From Cunninghamia lanceolata (taxonomy: Eukaryota; Streptophyta; Pinopsida; Cupressales; Cupressaceae), in assembly GCA_027924645.1 (NCBI GenBank), contig BSBN01000233.1, positions 3,614,501 to 3,678,500 of the forward strand: a stretch of 64,000 nt of DNA, given 5' to 3'. The first letter of the stretch is position 1. Every line of letters starts with the position of its first letter. A model generated the notes under the pieces. It did not search any database, was not told the DNA's origin, and was given only the letters and a program-made list of their open reading frames with translations. The position numbers and the translations under genes are program-made. Below, one piece after another: positions 1 through 11,027 of this stretch.

Positions 1-3000
1 TCTCCCCCAAAAGCCTCCGTGGTTTCTCTCTTGTACACGTACACATACGAAACAAACAAGAAGAACAATACATTCACAAGTGACAGAATAGCTAGGAATG
101 CATAATAGTAATCCAGATGAGATGCATTAGTATTATTCACAATCCATCCTCTATGGCCTCCTCTTCCTGTGATGTTACTCACTGCTGTAATAAGAAAGCT
201 GCTGACAAAGGAACCCACACCTGTAGAGGTTGTAAATAATGCAGTCCCCAAACTTTGTATGCTTTCTGGAGCTTGATCATAAAAGAACTCTATTTTACCT
301 ATATCCAGTAATGCATCAGCTATGCCCAGTGGTACATACTGTGGAATTAGGGTAAAAATACTTCTGGGCACTATTGCCTTCTTGTTATTTTCAAGCCCAT
401 GGTCTTTAACTACTTGTAGTCTTTTCATTTCAACCACCATAGCTATTGCCATGGCAACAATGTGCATCACCATTCCCACTCCCATCCTCTGTAGTGCAGT
501 TATGCCTTTGGGATTTCCTGTGAATCTTTTTGAAATGGGCACTAAGAGCCTGTCATAGATTAGTGTGGTTATGAGCATGGAGAGAGGCAGGAAGGCTGTG
601 ATACTGGCTGCTGGGATTTGGAAGGAGGAACCTATTTGTCTGTTCAGAGTCTCTGACTGTTTCACAAACAGAGTGCCAGCTTGTGTTAGGATTATGCTTG
701 GTATGATTGTAGCCAACCAAACTGGAAGCATTCTAATCATGAGCTTTGTTTCCTCCACCTCAGTCACAGTAGAGATCTTTGAAAAAGCATTTGCATCATT
801 TACAATTGCTGCCTTGTCCAGAAATCTGGAAAAAAAATTGTTTTGAGAGAAAGAATTTAGGGAAAAGGTTGGCTATTCTTAAATATCATCCACTTGAACA
901 GTCAAAAGGTTAATATTGGCCGATAAAGATAGGACAAATATTTACCACCTTTTATTGTGAATGAGGTGTAAAATTGCTATTAACTGTAATCATTGAAACA
1001 GATGATGATATTTAAGTAGAGTAGAAAAGATTGTTAAATTATAATAATTTAGTAAGAGTTTTGGAATTTTTGTTTATACCAATGTTTTCCATCACATTCT
1101 TATCATTATAAAAACAAATAATAAATAATAGTATACAAAACCAAGATGAGGAAAAAGGATGGAAAATATAAAATAGTTTGATAATGTAGAGGGGTGTAAA
1201 GAAAGAAAAGTTTCAAGGGGAAGATAATTAGAGTAAAATTAATTTTAAACATATATATATAAAGAAGGTTTTAACAATATATTATGCCATACTTTACAAT
1301 TTAATTTTTTATGTTAAAGTTTTATTCCAGTTATCATTGTACCAAATTCTTACGTTAAAATAATAATCAAAATTTAATCTCTTTAAAAATTGAACTTTTT
1401 ATGTCTTTTGCACCCCTCTATAATATTAAACTATTTTATTTTATTTTTGTTCTTTTAGTTTTGTTCTCATCATCTCTTAACTCTTTATTTGTGGTTATTT
1501 TTTATATTTTATTTTTATTTTTTAATTTTAATGTGAAGAAAAACATTAATATAACCCTAAAAGTACACCTACAGTCAAGCTGTTGAAAAATAGGATGATG
1601 GTCATACAAATGGAGGTTCTGATGGTGTGTGTGAGGACTTCACTTTGTGAGTCCCACCAAATATTAATTCCTCCATTACAAAAAAGAAAACCTAAATAAA
1701 TAAAATAATAATAATAAATATTAATAAAATTTACGTTTATAATTCTTATGGATTAAAAATCTATTGTACAGTGCATTATACAGCCTGTATAAATTTACCT
1801 CAAGCTCGAAGTATGAGCAATGGGATATCTGCCTTTAGCAACATATTCTTTGGAGTCCACCTCGTAAAGGGTAGCAGGATCTGAAGGAGCTTTCACTTTC
1901 CAGTTCCTGGCGACCCTAACAAACACATTAGCCATTCTCTTTAGAGGGCTGTGAGTTACTATTTTATGCCTGTAAAGGGGAGTTCCTATCAAAAAGGCCA
2001 GGCCTGAGATGATGAGTGCTATTGTGATGATTCCATAGCTTACACCAAAGCTCACATTATCTTCTATGTAAATTAGAAATGTTATGCCAAACAGAGTTCC
2101 AAAGAAAATGGTGAACATCCACCAGTTGAAGAAGTGATTTTTGTGGGATTTTTCTTTGGGGTCAAAATCATCAAACTGATCTGCACCAAAAGTGGATATG
2201 GTTGGCTTTACTCCTCCTGCACCAACTGCTAGAAGGTATAAGGCTAGGTAGAATATTCCAATTTGAAGGTGGGAAGCTTTTTGGCATCCTTCTCCTGATG
2301 GGCAAGGGGGAGGTCTTAGAGATGTCAAAGACACAGCCAGTGTCAAAATTCCCATTGCCTGCAAGAAACATAATATGAGCTCAGCTAATTAATAACACTA
2401 CAAATTACATGATTTCAAATTAATACTACCATTTTGATAAAATAAATTAATCATGAGAGATTTAAGTCTCAAGCAAGAGATTTTAGCTCTAAAAATATTG
2501 AATATTTGATTTATTTTAAAATATAAAAAATTACTTTAAACCATTCCACTGCTTAGTAGTTAATAAGAAATACCTATAAAAGATGATTCAAAATATTTTG
2601 TAATGCATCGTCACATAAATGACCTCTTCCATGTAAAGACAGAGAAGTAAAAAGTGGATTCTCTAATTCCCTATTGTTGTGATGGATCATGTCATTCAAA
2701 ATATCAATTCTTTTATCCCATTAGTTTATGATGGCTTAGGTGTTTCTTAGGGACAACAGATCACAAAGTATGGTATTGATATCAATTTTCTGATTTCTTA
2801 TGTCATAATTTATCTGGAAACCTTTATGTTTAAAACAATTTAATGAATATCTCTTAGGGTAGATCAGACGATCAAACTTGAAAAATAGAGACATGGTTAT
2901 AAGTTTGATTTTCTGGTATTTTGCAACCATATGGGTGGAGGGCAGCTCATGTGGATAGAGGTTATAACAGAACATGTGGAAGGCAGCTCATGTGAATAGA

Positions 3001-3703
3001 GGTTATAACGGAACATGTTAAGACCTCACATTGCAGATCCCACCATATATTTGAATTCCTCCACTACAAAAACAAACAAACAATTTAATGAATAACATAA
3101 AAAAAAATATTACATTTTAATGTAATGCACTAGTAGATGGACTTTTGGACAGAAAGGAAAAATAAAACCCAGGTTAGTCATTCAATTCACACTTATTAAA
3201 ACAACATATAGTTGGGATTTTTATTGGAAGCATAGAGATGAATGTGGACAAAACTTACCAGTATATAAATAAAGGAAAAAACCAGGAAGGTCCAGTAGCG
3301 GCCCCAGTGAGTATCAGCAATATAAGCCCCAAGGATGGGCATACACCACATGGTGCCAGTCCATATAGTGACATTCCTTGAGGCAGAAACAGTGCATTCA
3401 TGGAGCTTTTTAGTGAGATATATCACCAAATTAGCCCATATCCCACCAAAAGCCAGCCTCTCACAAAACTCATACCCTGTTCAATCCCAACAATGACAAA
3501 ACTCATAATATAAAGAAATACTATATTAATATGTTTCATCTCAAGGAATAAGACATTGATTAATACATACCCACTATAAAGGAACAAGCCTTCAATCCCC
3601 CAGTCTTTGCTCTCAAAACTGGCCTACCTCTCAGATCAACAGATCCATCTAATGCAATGTTCTCCTTTTCTGTTTCCCATCTTGTCTTCCCACTGCTAGG
3701 CAT
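1..3703 (-). CDS. NPF (NRT1/PTR) family transporter, paralog 1, 3' end off the window
   Basis: Proton-coupled major-facilitator carrier of the plant NPF family. Members move nitrate, peptides or hormones across the plasma membrane or tonoplast; the substrate here cannot be told. Exons on the minus strand: 3703-3571, 3476-3259, 2358-1799, and 825 to the window edge; all introns are GT-AG. The reading frame is open throughout (I translated exon 4 by hand and found no stop), giving about 578 codons in the window; by comparison with the paralog only about 25-30 C-terminal codons are missing. Visible signatures are the ExxER proton-coupling motif at the start of exon 2 (E-F-C-E-R), TFGADQFDDFDP and FNWWMF in exon 3, and FFYDQAPES in exon 4, the last typical of the NPF5 group. 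Intron 3 is 973 nt against 84 nt in the paralog. It differs from paralog 2 at scattered residues, for example HECTVS for HEGTVS. Both look functional. Confidence 0.93.
1600..1700. repeat. Repeat end shared by introns 3 and 2 of NPF paralog 1
   Basis: About 55 bp ending in a CCCACCA...AATTCCTCCATTACAAAAA pattern at roughly 1633-1690 recurs in diverged form at about 3020-3072 in intron 2 of the same gene. Next to the intron 2 copy is a tandem duplication of a ~41-bp unit (GGCAGCTCATGTG...GAACATGT, about 2936-3017). The family was not identified. These insertions partly account for the long introns of this paralog. Confidence 0.5.
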
Positions 3704-3876
3704 TGGCTTTGTTCTAGTCCTGACCCAAAACCAGCACCAATTTCAGGGCTTCTCAAACAATACAGAGTGACTTAAGTATCAACATTCTTATAAATGTTTC
3801 AATCCATGGACTGCGTCTTGAACTATTCCCTTTCAATATCATGGGCCGCCACAAACAAACAATGCCGTTAAGCATG
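3704..3876 (-). promoter_or_regulatory. Proximal promoter of NPF paralog 1
   Basis: On the minus strand a TATA-like TTTATAAGA lies at 3794-3786, about 84 bp before the ATG. Directly upstream, overlapping its edge, is the block CCATGGATTGAAACATTT (3809-3792), which recurs with one change in the promoter of the divergent paralog at 26792-26809. A further short match (GTTCAAGRCG) lies upstream of it in both. Similarity cannot extend beyond 3876, where the tandem array begins. The transcription start is not known. Confidence 0.55.
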
Positions 3877-4342
3877 ATTTTAAGTCAACGTTATAATAGG
3901 AGTATCTGTATTTTGTTACCACCTTCTGCCACAGATATTTTACACCACTAAAAGCGAGAGACTAGTCATGGACAAAGTTAGCATTGAGGATCAAGATAAA
4001 TAATCACAAATCAAAATATAAACTATAATCAAATCTAATGATAATGTCTCGGTCAACTACTTCGATTATTATTGCAGTTTGTTTATGGTCCACCCGCTTC
4101 TAATGGAAAGAAAGCTTTTAAATTAGTATCGGCACGTTCCCCTTGCATATGTTCCCCTTGCATATGTGCAATCTTTCTTCTGAAAGTACGCATACTACCA
4201 AATGTTCCAGTCATTTTCCTTTGTAAGTGTTCATATCATTATATGTTCCACTATGAGATTATATTCTTTCCACTATGAGATTATATTCTTTGTAAGGATG
4301 TTTGCATATTATCATGACGTTCCATTAAGAGAGGTTACCATA

Positions 4343-4665
4343 TGTTCAGTTAGGACTCGAACCTAGGACCTTCCATTCCCTACTGGAGTGCTCTACCACT
4401 GAGCTACTGGCCCCTCTTGGACCAGTCCATCATCGGTCCGGGTGTGGCTTATTTCCAACACCAACACCCCCCCTTAAGCCACACCTCTCGTGTGCTTGGG
4501 GCTCCTAGCCTGGGCCTGGCTCTGATACCATGTTCAGACATGAACCAACTAGGACTCGAACCTAGGACCTTCCATTCGCTACTGGAGTGCTCTACCACTA
4601 AGCTACTGGCCCCTCTTGGACTAGTCCATCGTTGGTCCGGGTGTGGCTTATTTCCAACACCAACA
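4343..4665 (-). mobile_element. TRIM-like mini LTR retrotransposon with tRNA-like LTRs
   Basis: Read on the minus strand: 5' LTR 4665-4531 (135 bp), starting TGTTGG and ending CA; directly abutting it a primer binding site TGGTATCAGAGC (4530-4519), the usual initiator-Met tRNA complement; about 40 bp of noncoding spacer; a polypurine tract TTAAGGGGGGG (4477-4467); and a 3' LTR 4466-4343 (124 bp) with a ~11-bp internal deletion near its end. Each LTR contains a tRNA-like segment with an A box (TAGCTCAGTGG, or TAGCTTAGTGG in the other LTR), a perfect B box GGTTCGAGTCC, a GCTC/GAGC D stem and a CTAGG/CCTAG T stem. It has no coding capacity. No target-site duplication is visible; the flanks align to different subrepeats of unit 2, so sequence was lost around it. 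Confidence 0.82.
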
Positions 4666-5881
4666 ACTACTATATGTTCCAGTATGAGATTATATTCTTT
4701 GTAAGGATGTTTGCATATTAGCATGACGTTCCACTAAGAGAGGACACCATATGTTCTACTAAGAGATGCAATTAATTTATTAGTCCTTGCCTTCCGCAGG
4801 GAATATTTATGTTTTCACCTCCCTGTTTTCTTGGCCTTGAAATTCGTGTAAGATGGATAAATTTTGATTTTATTGTTGGTTGGATTTTTGTTGAATATGA
4901 GAATAGTATTTGTTTGATTTCTGATTGGATGTCTAGTATTTTCCTGGTTGAACAATCTATTATTCATTTGTGTAAAATAGGAAAAAAACTGACGGAGAAG
5001 GGGATGGAAAAATTCATTTATTCATTATGCATGCTCAGCAACATGACATTATAACCAGGACAACGATCATCACTAAATAACCAGGACAGTGCACCAGATA
5101 CATTTGTTGTCCATTAAATTCAATTTTCCAATGTGAATCTTTAAAGTTACTTTTAGTTTTAAACTTTTTAACTTTTGTTTTGTTTTTGATAAACCGACAA
5201 TTCCCTCTATGCTCTCTCTTTCTACATGTAATTTGACCATTTACTAGGGATGTTATTTTTTGTTTCATTATTCCATATTTGTTGCTTGTGTGATATTCTC
5301 CTGCTTTGTTATCTCTTATATGAACATGAAAAAGTGACAAATTAATTCAGTGAACCAGTATATGTAGGGATCACTTTCTCCTAGTTTAATATCAACCTTT
5401 ACAAAATGTTAGATATCCTGTAGACATTTTCTGTAGAAGATCAAAAACTAATTGCCTATTTGTTATGGATAATGATCTTTAGGAACTTTAATCTAAAAGA
5501 TTTGGGATGAGCACAACATTTGACATGTAATTTGTCCTTGTAGTTTTGCGTTTGCTAGAAGGTAATTGATGTTTCCACCGTCGAGAGTTTAAATTCCTTA
5601 ATGAAATACAGGTTGTCTAATTGTGATGCTCTGGAGCTTTTATCATTGATTATACTTAGAATGGTTTTCAGGTTTTTGGTTCAAATTCCCAGTAAAATGA
5701 GTAATATGATCAGACTATTATGTCCATTGTAAATGAAGTTTTTTTTAGTTTTTAAACAAAGTCATGCTACTATTTTTAAGCAAAGGTCAACATATTTGCT
5801 AAACATACAATTTAAAGCAGTCATTTTATATATATATATAGTTTATTTAGGAGTCACTTTGGTTTTACAAGTGCTTTAAGA

Positions 5882-6169
5882 TGCCCCTGTAGATGATGAC
5901 TCCGAAGCTAGACAACTCAATACTTCAGGTGTGAATGTTATAAATTCTCACAGGCCTTCCAATGCTGAAACTCACAGCAAAATTAGCCTCCACTTTTCCA
6001 GTCTTGGTGGATGGGCAGCTACCCAAAACAAGGACAGTTCTTGTACAATAATCACACTCTGTTTCCTATAGAAGATGAGGCCGAGAGTAAGCTCAGAAAG
6101 AAAATTGACTTTGGCAGAGTAAAAGATTTGAAAGTCTCAAGCAGGTCACAACCTTTGTTGGAACTGTGA
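5882..6169 (+). pseudogene. Possible terminal-exon relic, unit 1 (5' truncated)
   Basis: Shorter copy of the possible exon seen in units 2 and 3. It reads PVDDDSEARQLNTSGV onward, then KISLHFSSLGGWAATQN, and after an apparent frameshift near 6040 continues IEDEAESKLRKKIDF…SQPLLEL to a TGA at 6167-6169. The sequence immediately 5' is a deletion junction, so the presumed acceptor site and first codons are gone. Family not recognised. Confidence 0.3.
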
Positions 6170-6911
6170 GCAGACAATTTTATATAATTGATCAATTCTT
6201 CTGCATTCTTTTGTTCCATTGTTGTATATGTAATTCTATAATGGCCATGTTCATAGATTCTATTTAGCTCATCCAGAGCTTATAATGGTGCCTAGCACAC
6301 TCAATCAGAGGTTCATGTCTTTTTATTTGTTTTTTTTGTGGACAAATCCGCCTTGGGTATATATGACTCAATTTCCATTTATTCTTTTGTCATGTCTGAA
6401 ACTTTGCAAAACTATTGCCTTGATAGAATAGGATATTTTGAATTCATTAAGGCTTTGGGCACAACATGTAGATTCATGCCATCATTTGTTGCATTACAGA
6501 AGCAGAAATTTGATTCACATGAGCTATCGTCTCTTATCTGATTGTGGAGAGTATACTAATCCATGAGGTTAGATTGACCATTTGTTCAATAAATGAAATT
6601 CAGATGACACAAACTTGTTTCTCTAAATTAACCGTGAGTTAGTTTGTGTAAATATTTTTAGTACCTGATCCAAATACAAGACTAATCATTTATCTATCTT
6701 TATTAATGATAATCTTTGATCAAAATCTAAATTTGAATAAAGTGTATAAGTGCAATTCATATGTAATTGTTTATGCACTACACTAATGAATTTAACATGC
6801 TATTTATGTGATCCTATCTGGTTAGGTTACTTTCTACATAGAAGTTTACATGATTTGCTACCGAATCAAATATGTTTTTAGCAGTAGGCCTATTGGGTGT
6901 AAATTGATTAA

Positions 6912-7860
6912 TGTTAGTGAAAAAAAACTTCCTGCTTTATCCGCTGTTGAAAGCAGGCTGTTGCTTTCTTCTATTATAAGCTAACTAAGGCTTATCTCTC
7001 TGCCTTTTGCTTTAAAGCCTCTGCTTTTCCTCAGCGTTGGCTATATATCTTTGTATTTTCTGCATTCTTTTTGTAATTAATTCAGAAAGATTTTATTTCA
7101 TTCTGGTTCTAAAATTTTCCTCTGGTTCTAAAATTTTCCTCTGTTCACCTGCATGTTGTTTTTTTTTCCAACTAAATCCATATTGTTCTGTGCAGGTTTA
7201 GTTAAAATTTTACATAGTATCAGAGTTAGATTAGTTTGAGTGCAAATTCATTTTATATTGTGCGAATTTATTACCATGGAGGCAGATGTAAACCTTTGTT
7301 TCTAGGTGCATGCAGATTTCTGTGAAGATTTCCACCACCATGGAGGCATATGTAAACCTTTGTTTCTAGATGCATGCATGTTACTTCTCCCCCTTTTTTT
7401 TTTTGCATGCTCCATGCTTTTTTTTTCTAGTTTGATTCTTTAAAAATTGTGTGTGTTTTGCTAGCACCACATAATAAAGATCTAGGAAAATTTGGGGCTT
7501 TATAAAAACTTTTGTTTCTTTAAAATTGTACATGCTTTGTGAGCACCACATGATAAAGATCTAGGAAAATTTGGGGATTTCTACTTAAAGTATCTAGTAT
7601 AGGTTTCTTGCATTATGCTTCTGAATAAACAAAGGCTAAAAGTTGCTAATTAACCGACGGAGCTTCGTACTGTTCTGAGCACATCTATGCAACCATCAAA
7701 TCTTCGGACGATCAACTTCTGTATTTAGAGACCAGGTGTCTATTTATTCAACCCCATCCAGTTGAAAAGTGCAGACTAAAATACTAAACTGCAATTTCAA
7801 AGTATCCTAGAGGTGCTCATGCAGTGGTTTCTATGATTCTGATCTATATCATATCACTGG
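6912..7860 (+). mobile_element. 5' LTR and internal start of LTR element E, truncated copy in unit 1
   Basis: LTR 6912-7214 (303 bp) starts TGTTAGTG, contains a TATA-like GGCTATATATC, ends TTTTACA and is followed by TAGTATCAGAG, a decayed initiator-Met-tRNA primer site. About 645 bp of noncoding internal sequence follow, then the unit ends. The 3' half of the element was never part of the duplicated segment. Confidence 0.8.
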
Positions 7861-8180
7861 ATTTTAAGTCAACGTTATAATAAGAGCATCTGTATTTTGT
7901 GACCACCTTCTGCCATAGATATTTTACACCACTAAAAGCGAGAGACTAGTCATCGACAAAGTTAGCATTGAGGATCGAGATAAATAATCACAAATCAAAA
8001 TATAAACTATAATCAAATCTAATGATAATGTCTCGGTCAACTACTTCGATTATTATTGCAGTTTGTTTATGGTCCACTCGCTTCTAATGGAAAGAAAGCT
8101 TTTAAATTAGTATCGGCACGTTCCCCTTGCATATGTGCAATCTATTCTTTTGAAAGTACGCATACTACCAAATGTTCCAG

Positions 8181-8629
8181 TCATTTTCCTTGTAAGTGTT
8201 CATATCATTATATGTTCCACTATGAGATTATATTGTTTGTAAGGATGTTTGCATATTATCATGACGTTCTATTAAGAGAGGTTACGGTATGTTTGACAAA
8301 CAGATGCAATTAATTCATTAGTCCATAGTCATTTTCGTTTGTAAGTGTTCATACCACTATATGTGTGCTACTATGAGATTATATTCTTTTTATGGATGTT
8401 TGCATATTATCATGATGTTCCACTAAGAGGGGCCACCATATGTTCGACTAAGAGATGCAATTAATTTATTAGTCCATAGTCATTTTCCTTTGCAAGTGTT
8501 CATACTACTATATGTTCCAGTATGAGATTATATTCTTTGTAAGGATGTTTGCATATTAGCATGACGTACCACTAAGAGAGGACACCATATGTTCTACTAA
8601 GAGATGCAATTAATTTATTAGTCCTTGCC
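8181..8629. repeat. Three ~150-bp subrepeats in unit 2
   Basis: Subrepeats start at 8181, 8329 and 8480, each running TCATTTTC…AAGTGTTCAT…GAGATTATATT…GATGTTTGCATATTA…GATGCAATTAATT…TTAGTCC. No coding potential is evident. The matching block in unit 1 is reduced and interrupted by the TRIM. Confidence 0.8.
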
Positions 8630-9641
8630 TTCAGCAGCGAATATTTATGTTTTCACCTCCCTGTTTTCTTGGCCTTGAAATTTGTGTAAGATGGATAAAT
8701 TTTGATTTTATTGTTGGTTGGATTTTTGTTGAATATGAGAATAGTATTTGTTTGATTTCTGATTGGATGTCTAGTATTTTCCTGGTTGAACAATCTATTA
8801 TTCATTTGTGTAAAATAGGGAAAAAAACTGAAAGAGAAGGGAATGGAAAAATTCATTTATTCATTATGCACGCTCAGCAACATGACATTATAACTAGGAC
8901 AACGATCATCACTAAATAACCAGGACAGTACACCAGGTACATTTGTACCAGATACATTTGTTGGCCATTGAATTCAATTTTCCAATGTAAATCTTAAAAG
9001 TTACTTTTAGTTTTAAACTTTTTACCTTTTGTTTTGTTTGTGATAAACCAACAATTCCCTCTATGCTCTCTCTCTCTACATGTAATTTGACCATTTACTA
9101 GGGATGTTATTTTTTGTTTCATTATTCCATATTTGTTGCTTGTGTGATATTCTCCTGCTTTGTTATCTCTTATATGAACATGAAAAAGTGACAAATTAAT
9201 TCAGTGAACCAGTATATGTAGGGATCACTTTCTCCTAGTTTAATATCAACCTTTACAAAATGTTAGATATCCTGTAGACATTTTCTGTAGAAGATCAAAA
9301 ACTAATTGCCTAATGAGTCACTTTGGTTTTACAAGTGCTTTAAGAAAATGAGTCGAGAATTTGAATTGCTTAATGAAATACAATGCAGGTTGTCTAATTG
9401 TGATGCCCTGCAGCTTTTGTCATTGATTATACTTAAAATGGAGGTCGTCTAATTGTAATGCCCTGCAACTTTTGTCATTGATTATACTTAAAATGGTTTT
9501 TAGGTTTTTGGTTCAAATCCCCAGCAAAATGAGTTATTTGATCAGACTATCATGTCCATTGTAAATGAAGTTTTTTAGTGTTTAAACAAATTCATGCTAC
9601 TGTTCTCGTCTCATTTTCTTAAAGCACTTGTAAAACCTAAG

Positions 9642-9644
<3 letters not shown>

Positions 9645-9698
<54 letters not shown>
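9645..9698. repeat. (AT)27 microsatellite, unit 2
   Basis: Uninterrupted AT dinucleotide run of 54 bp. Its length difference from the unit 3 tract (54 against 48 bp) explains the change of inter-unit offset from 4117 to 4111. Confidence 0.95.
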
Positions 9699-9700
<2 letters not shown>

Positions 9701-9947
9701 TGATTATATATTGCATGATTAGCAACCACACTGACCTCTCTCTCTCTCTATATATATTGCATGATTAGCAAACATACTGACCTCTGCTTAAGAACAATTT
9801 TTTTATTCATTTTAATTTGCTACTGAAGTGAATGAAGCTTATTTAATTTTGGTTCTCTTTTTGTAGAAATGTTTATTTTTCTTGAATATGAGAAAAAGGC
9901 AAAAATTAGAACTTGAAACAGAACAATCTTTCTGTTGTCTATGAAGC

Positions 9948-10288
9948 GAGGTAGGGATACTGTTTTCTACGAGGCCGGAGCTACTCGACCTAAATTTTCC
10001 TGCCCCTGTAGATGATGACTCCGAAGCTAGACAACTCAATACTTCAGGTGTGAATGTTAAAAATTCTCACAGGCCTTCCAATGCTGAAACTCACAGCAAA
10101 ATTAGCCTCCATTTTTCCAGTCTTGGTGGATGGGCAGCTACCCAAAACAAGGACAGTTCTTGTACAATAATCACACTCTGTTTCCTATAGAAGATGAGGC
10201 CGAGAGTAAGCTCAGAAAGAAAATTGACTTTGGCAGAGTAAAAGATTTGAAAGTCTCAAGCAGGTCACAACCTTGGTTGCAACTGTGA
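9948..10288 (+). pseudogene. Possible terminal-exon relic with EAR-like motif, unit 2
   Basis: After a pyrimidine-rich stretch and AG at 9946-9947, one frame reads E-V-G-I-L-F-S-T-R-P-E-L-L-D-L-N-F-P-A-P, then an acidic VDDDSEAR and a serine-rich stretch. A shift of one frame near 10155 is needed to continue into a charged, lysine-rich tail that ends in a TGA at 10286-10288. The composition looks protein-like, and LDLNFP resembles the LxLxL/DLNxxP EAR repression motif of plant regulators. No family was recognised. The frameshift is present in all three units, so this is either an old pseudo-exon or chance. Confidence 0.33.
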
Positions 10289-11027
10289 GCAGACAATTTT
10301 ATATAATTGATCAATTCTTCTACATTCTTTGTTCCATTGTTGTATATTTAATTCTATAATGGCCATGTTCATAGATTCTATTTAGCTCATTCAGAGCTTA
10401 TAATGGTGCCTAGCACACTCAATCAGAGGCTCATGTTTTTTTATTTGTTTTTTTGTGGACAAATCCGCCTTGGGTATATTTGACTCAATTTCCATTTATT
10501 CTTTTGTCATGTCTGAAACTTTACAAAACTATTGCCTTGATAGAATAGGATATTTTGAATTCATTAAGGCTTTGGGCACAACATGTAGATCATGCCATCA
10601 TTTGTTGCATTACAGAAGCAGAAATTTGATTCTCATGAGCTATCGTCTCTTATCTGATTGTGAAGAGTATACTAATCCATGAGCTTAGATTGACCATTTG
10701 TTCAATAAATGAAAATCAGATGACACAAATTTGTTTATCTAGGTTAACCGTGAGTTAGTTTGTGTAAATATTTTTAGTACCTGAACCAAATACAAGACTA
10801 ATCATTTATCTATCTTTATTAATGATAATCTTTGATCAAAATCTAAATTTGAATAAAGTGTATAAGTGCAATTCATATGTAATTGTTTATGGACTACATT
10901 AATGAATTTAACATGCTATTTATGTGATAGTGTCTGGTTAGGTTACTTCCTACATAGAAGTTTACATGATTTGCTACCGAATCAGATATTTATTTAGCAG
11001 TAGGCCTATTGGGTGTAAATTGATTAA

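Larger units (their letters stand above)
3877..7860. repeat. Tandem array unit 1 (3984 bp)
   Basis: First of three head-to-tail units; all begin with ATTTTAAGTCAACG (3877, 7861, 11978). Unit 1 differs from the other two in its body. It holds the TRIM insertion where the others have three ~150-bp subrepeats, it has a duplicated 22-bp CCACTATGAGATTATATTCTTT stretch near 4240, and it lacks the (TA)n block together with the 5' part of the exon relic. Its last ~780 bp (from about 7040) match unit 2 at a constant 4117-bp offset with no difference that I could see. It ends inside the internal region of an LTR element. Confidence 0.92.

Noticed and set aside
322..846. Plus-strand open frames over the left edge
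   Set aside because: They lie antisense to exon 4 of the minus-strand NPF gene, whose frame is open and family-typical.
4340..4665. Two genuine tRNA genes on the minus strand
   Set aside because: D and T arms are good but the acceptor stem pairs poorly, and the segments sit inside LTR-like repeats with a primer site and purine tract; a tRNA-derived element fits better.
4449..4724. 91-codon minus-strand frame over the TRIM element
   Set aside because: It runs through LTR, primer site and tRNA-like sequence and has no protein-like character.
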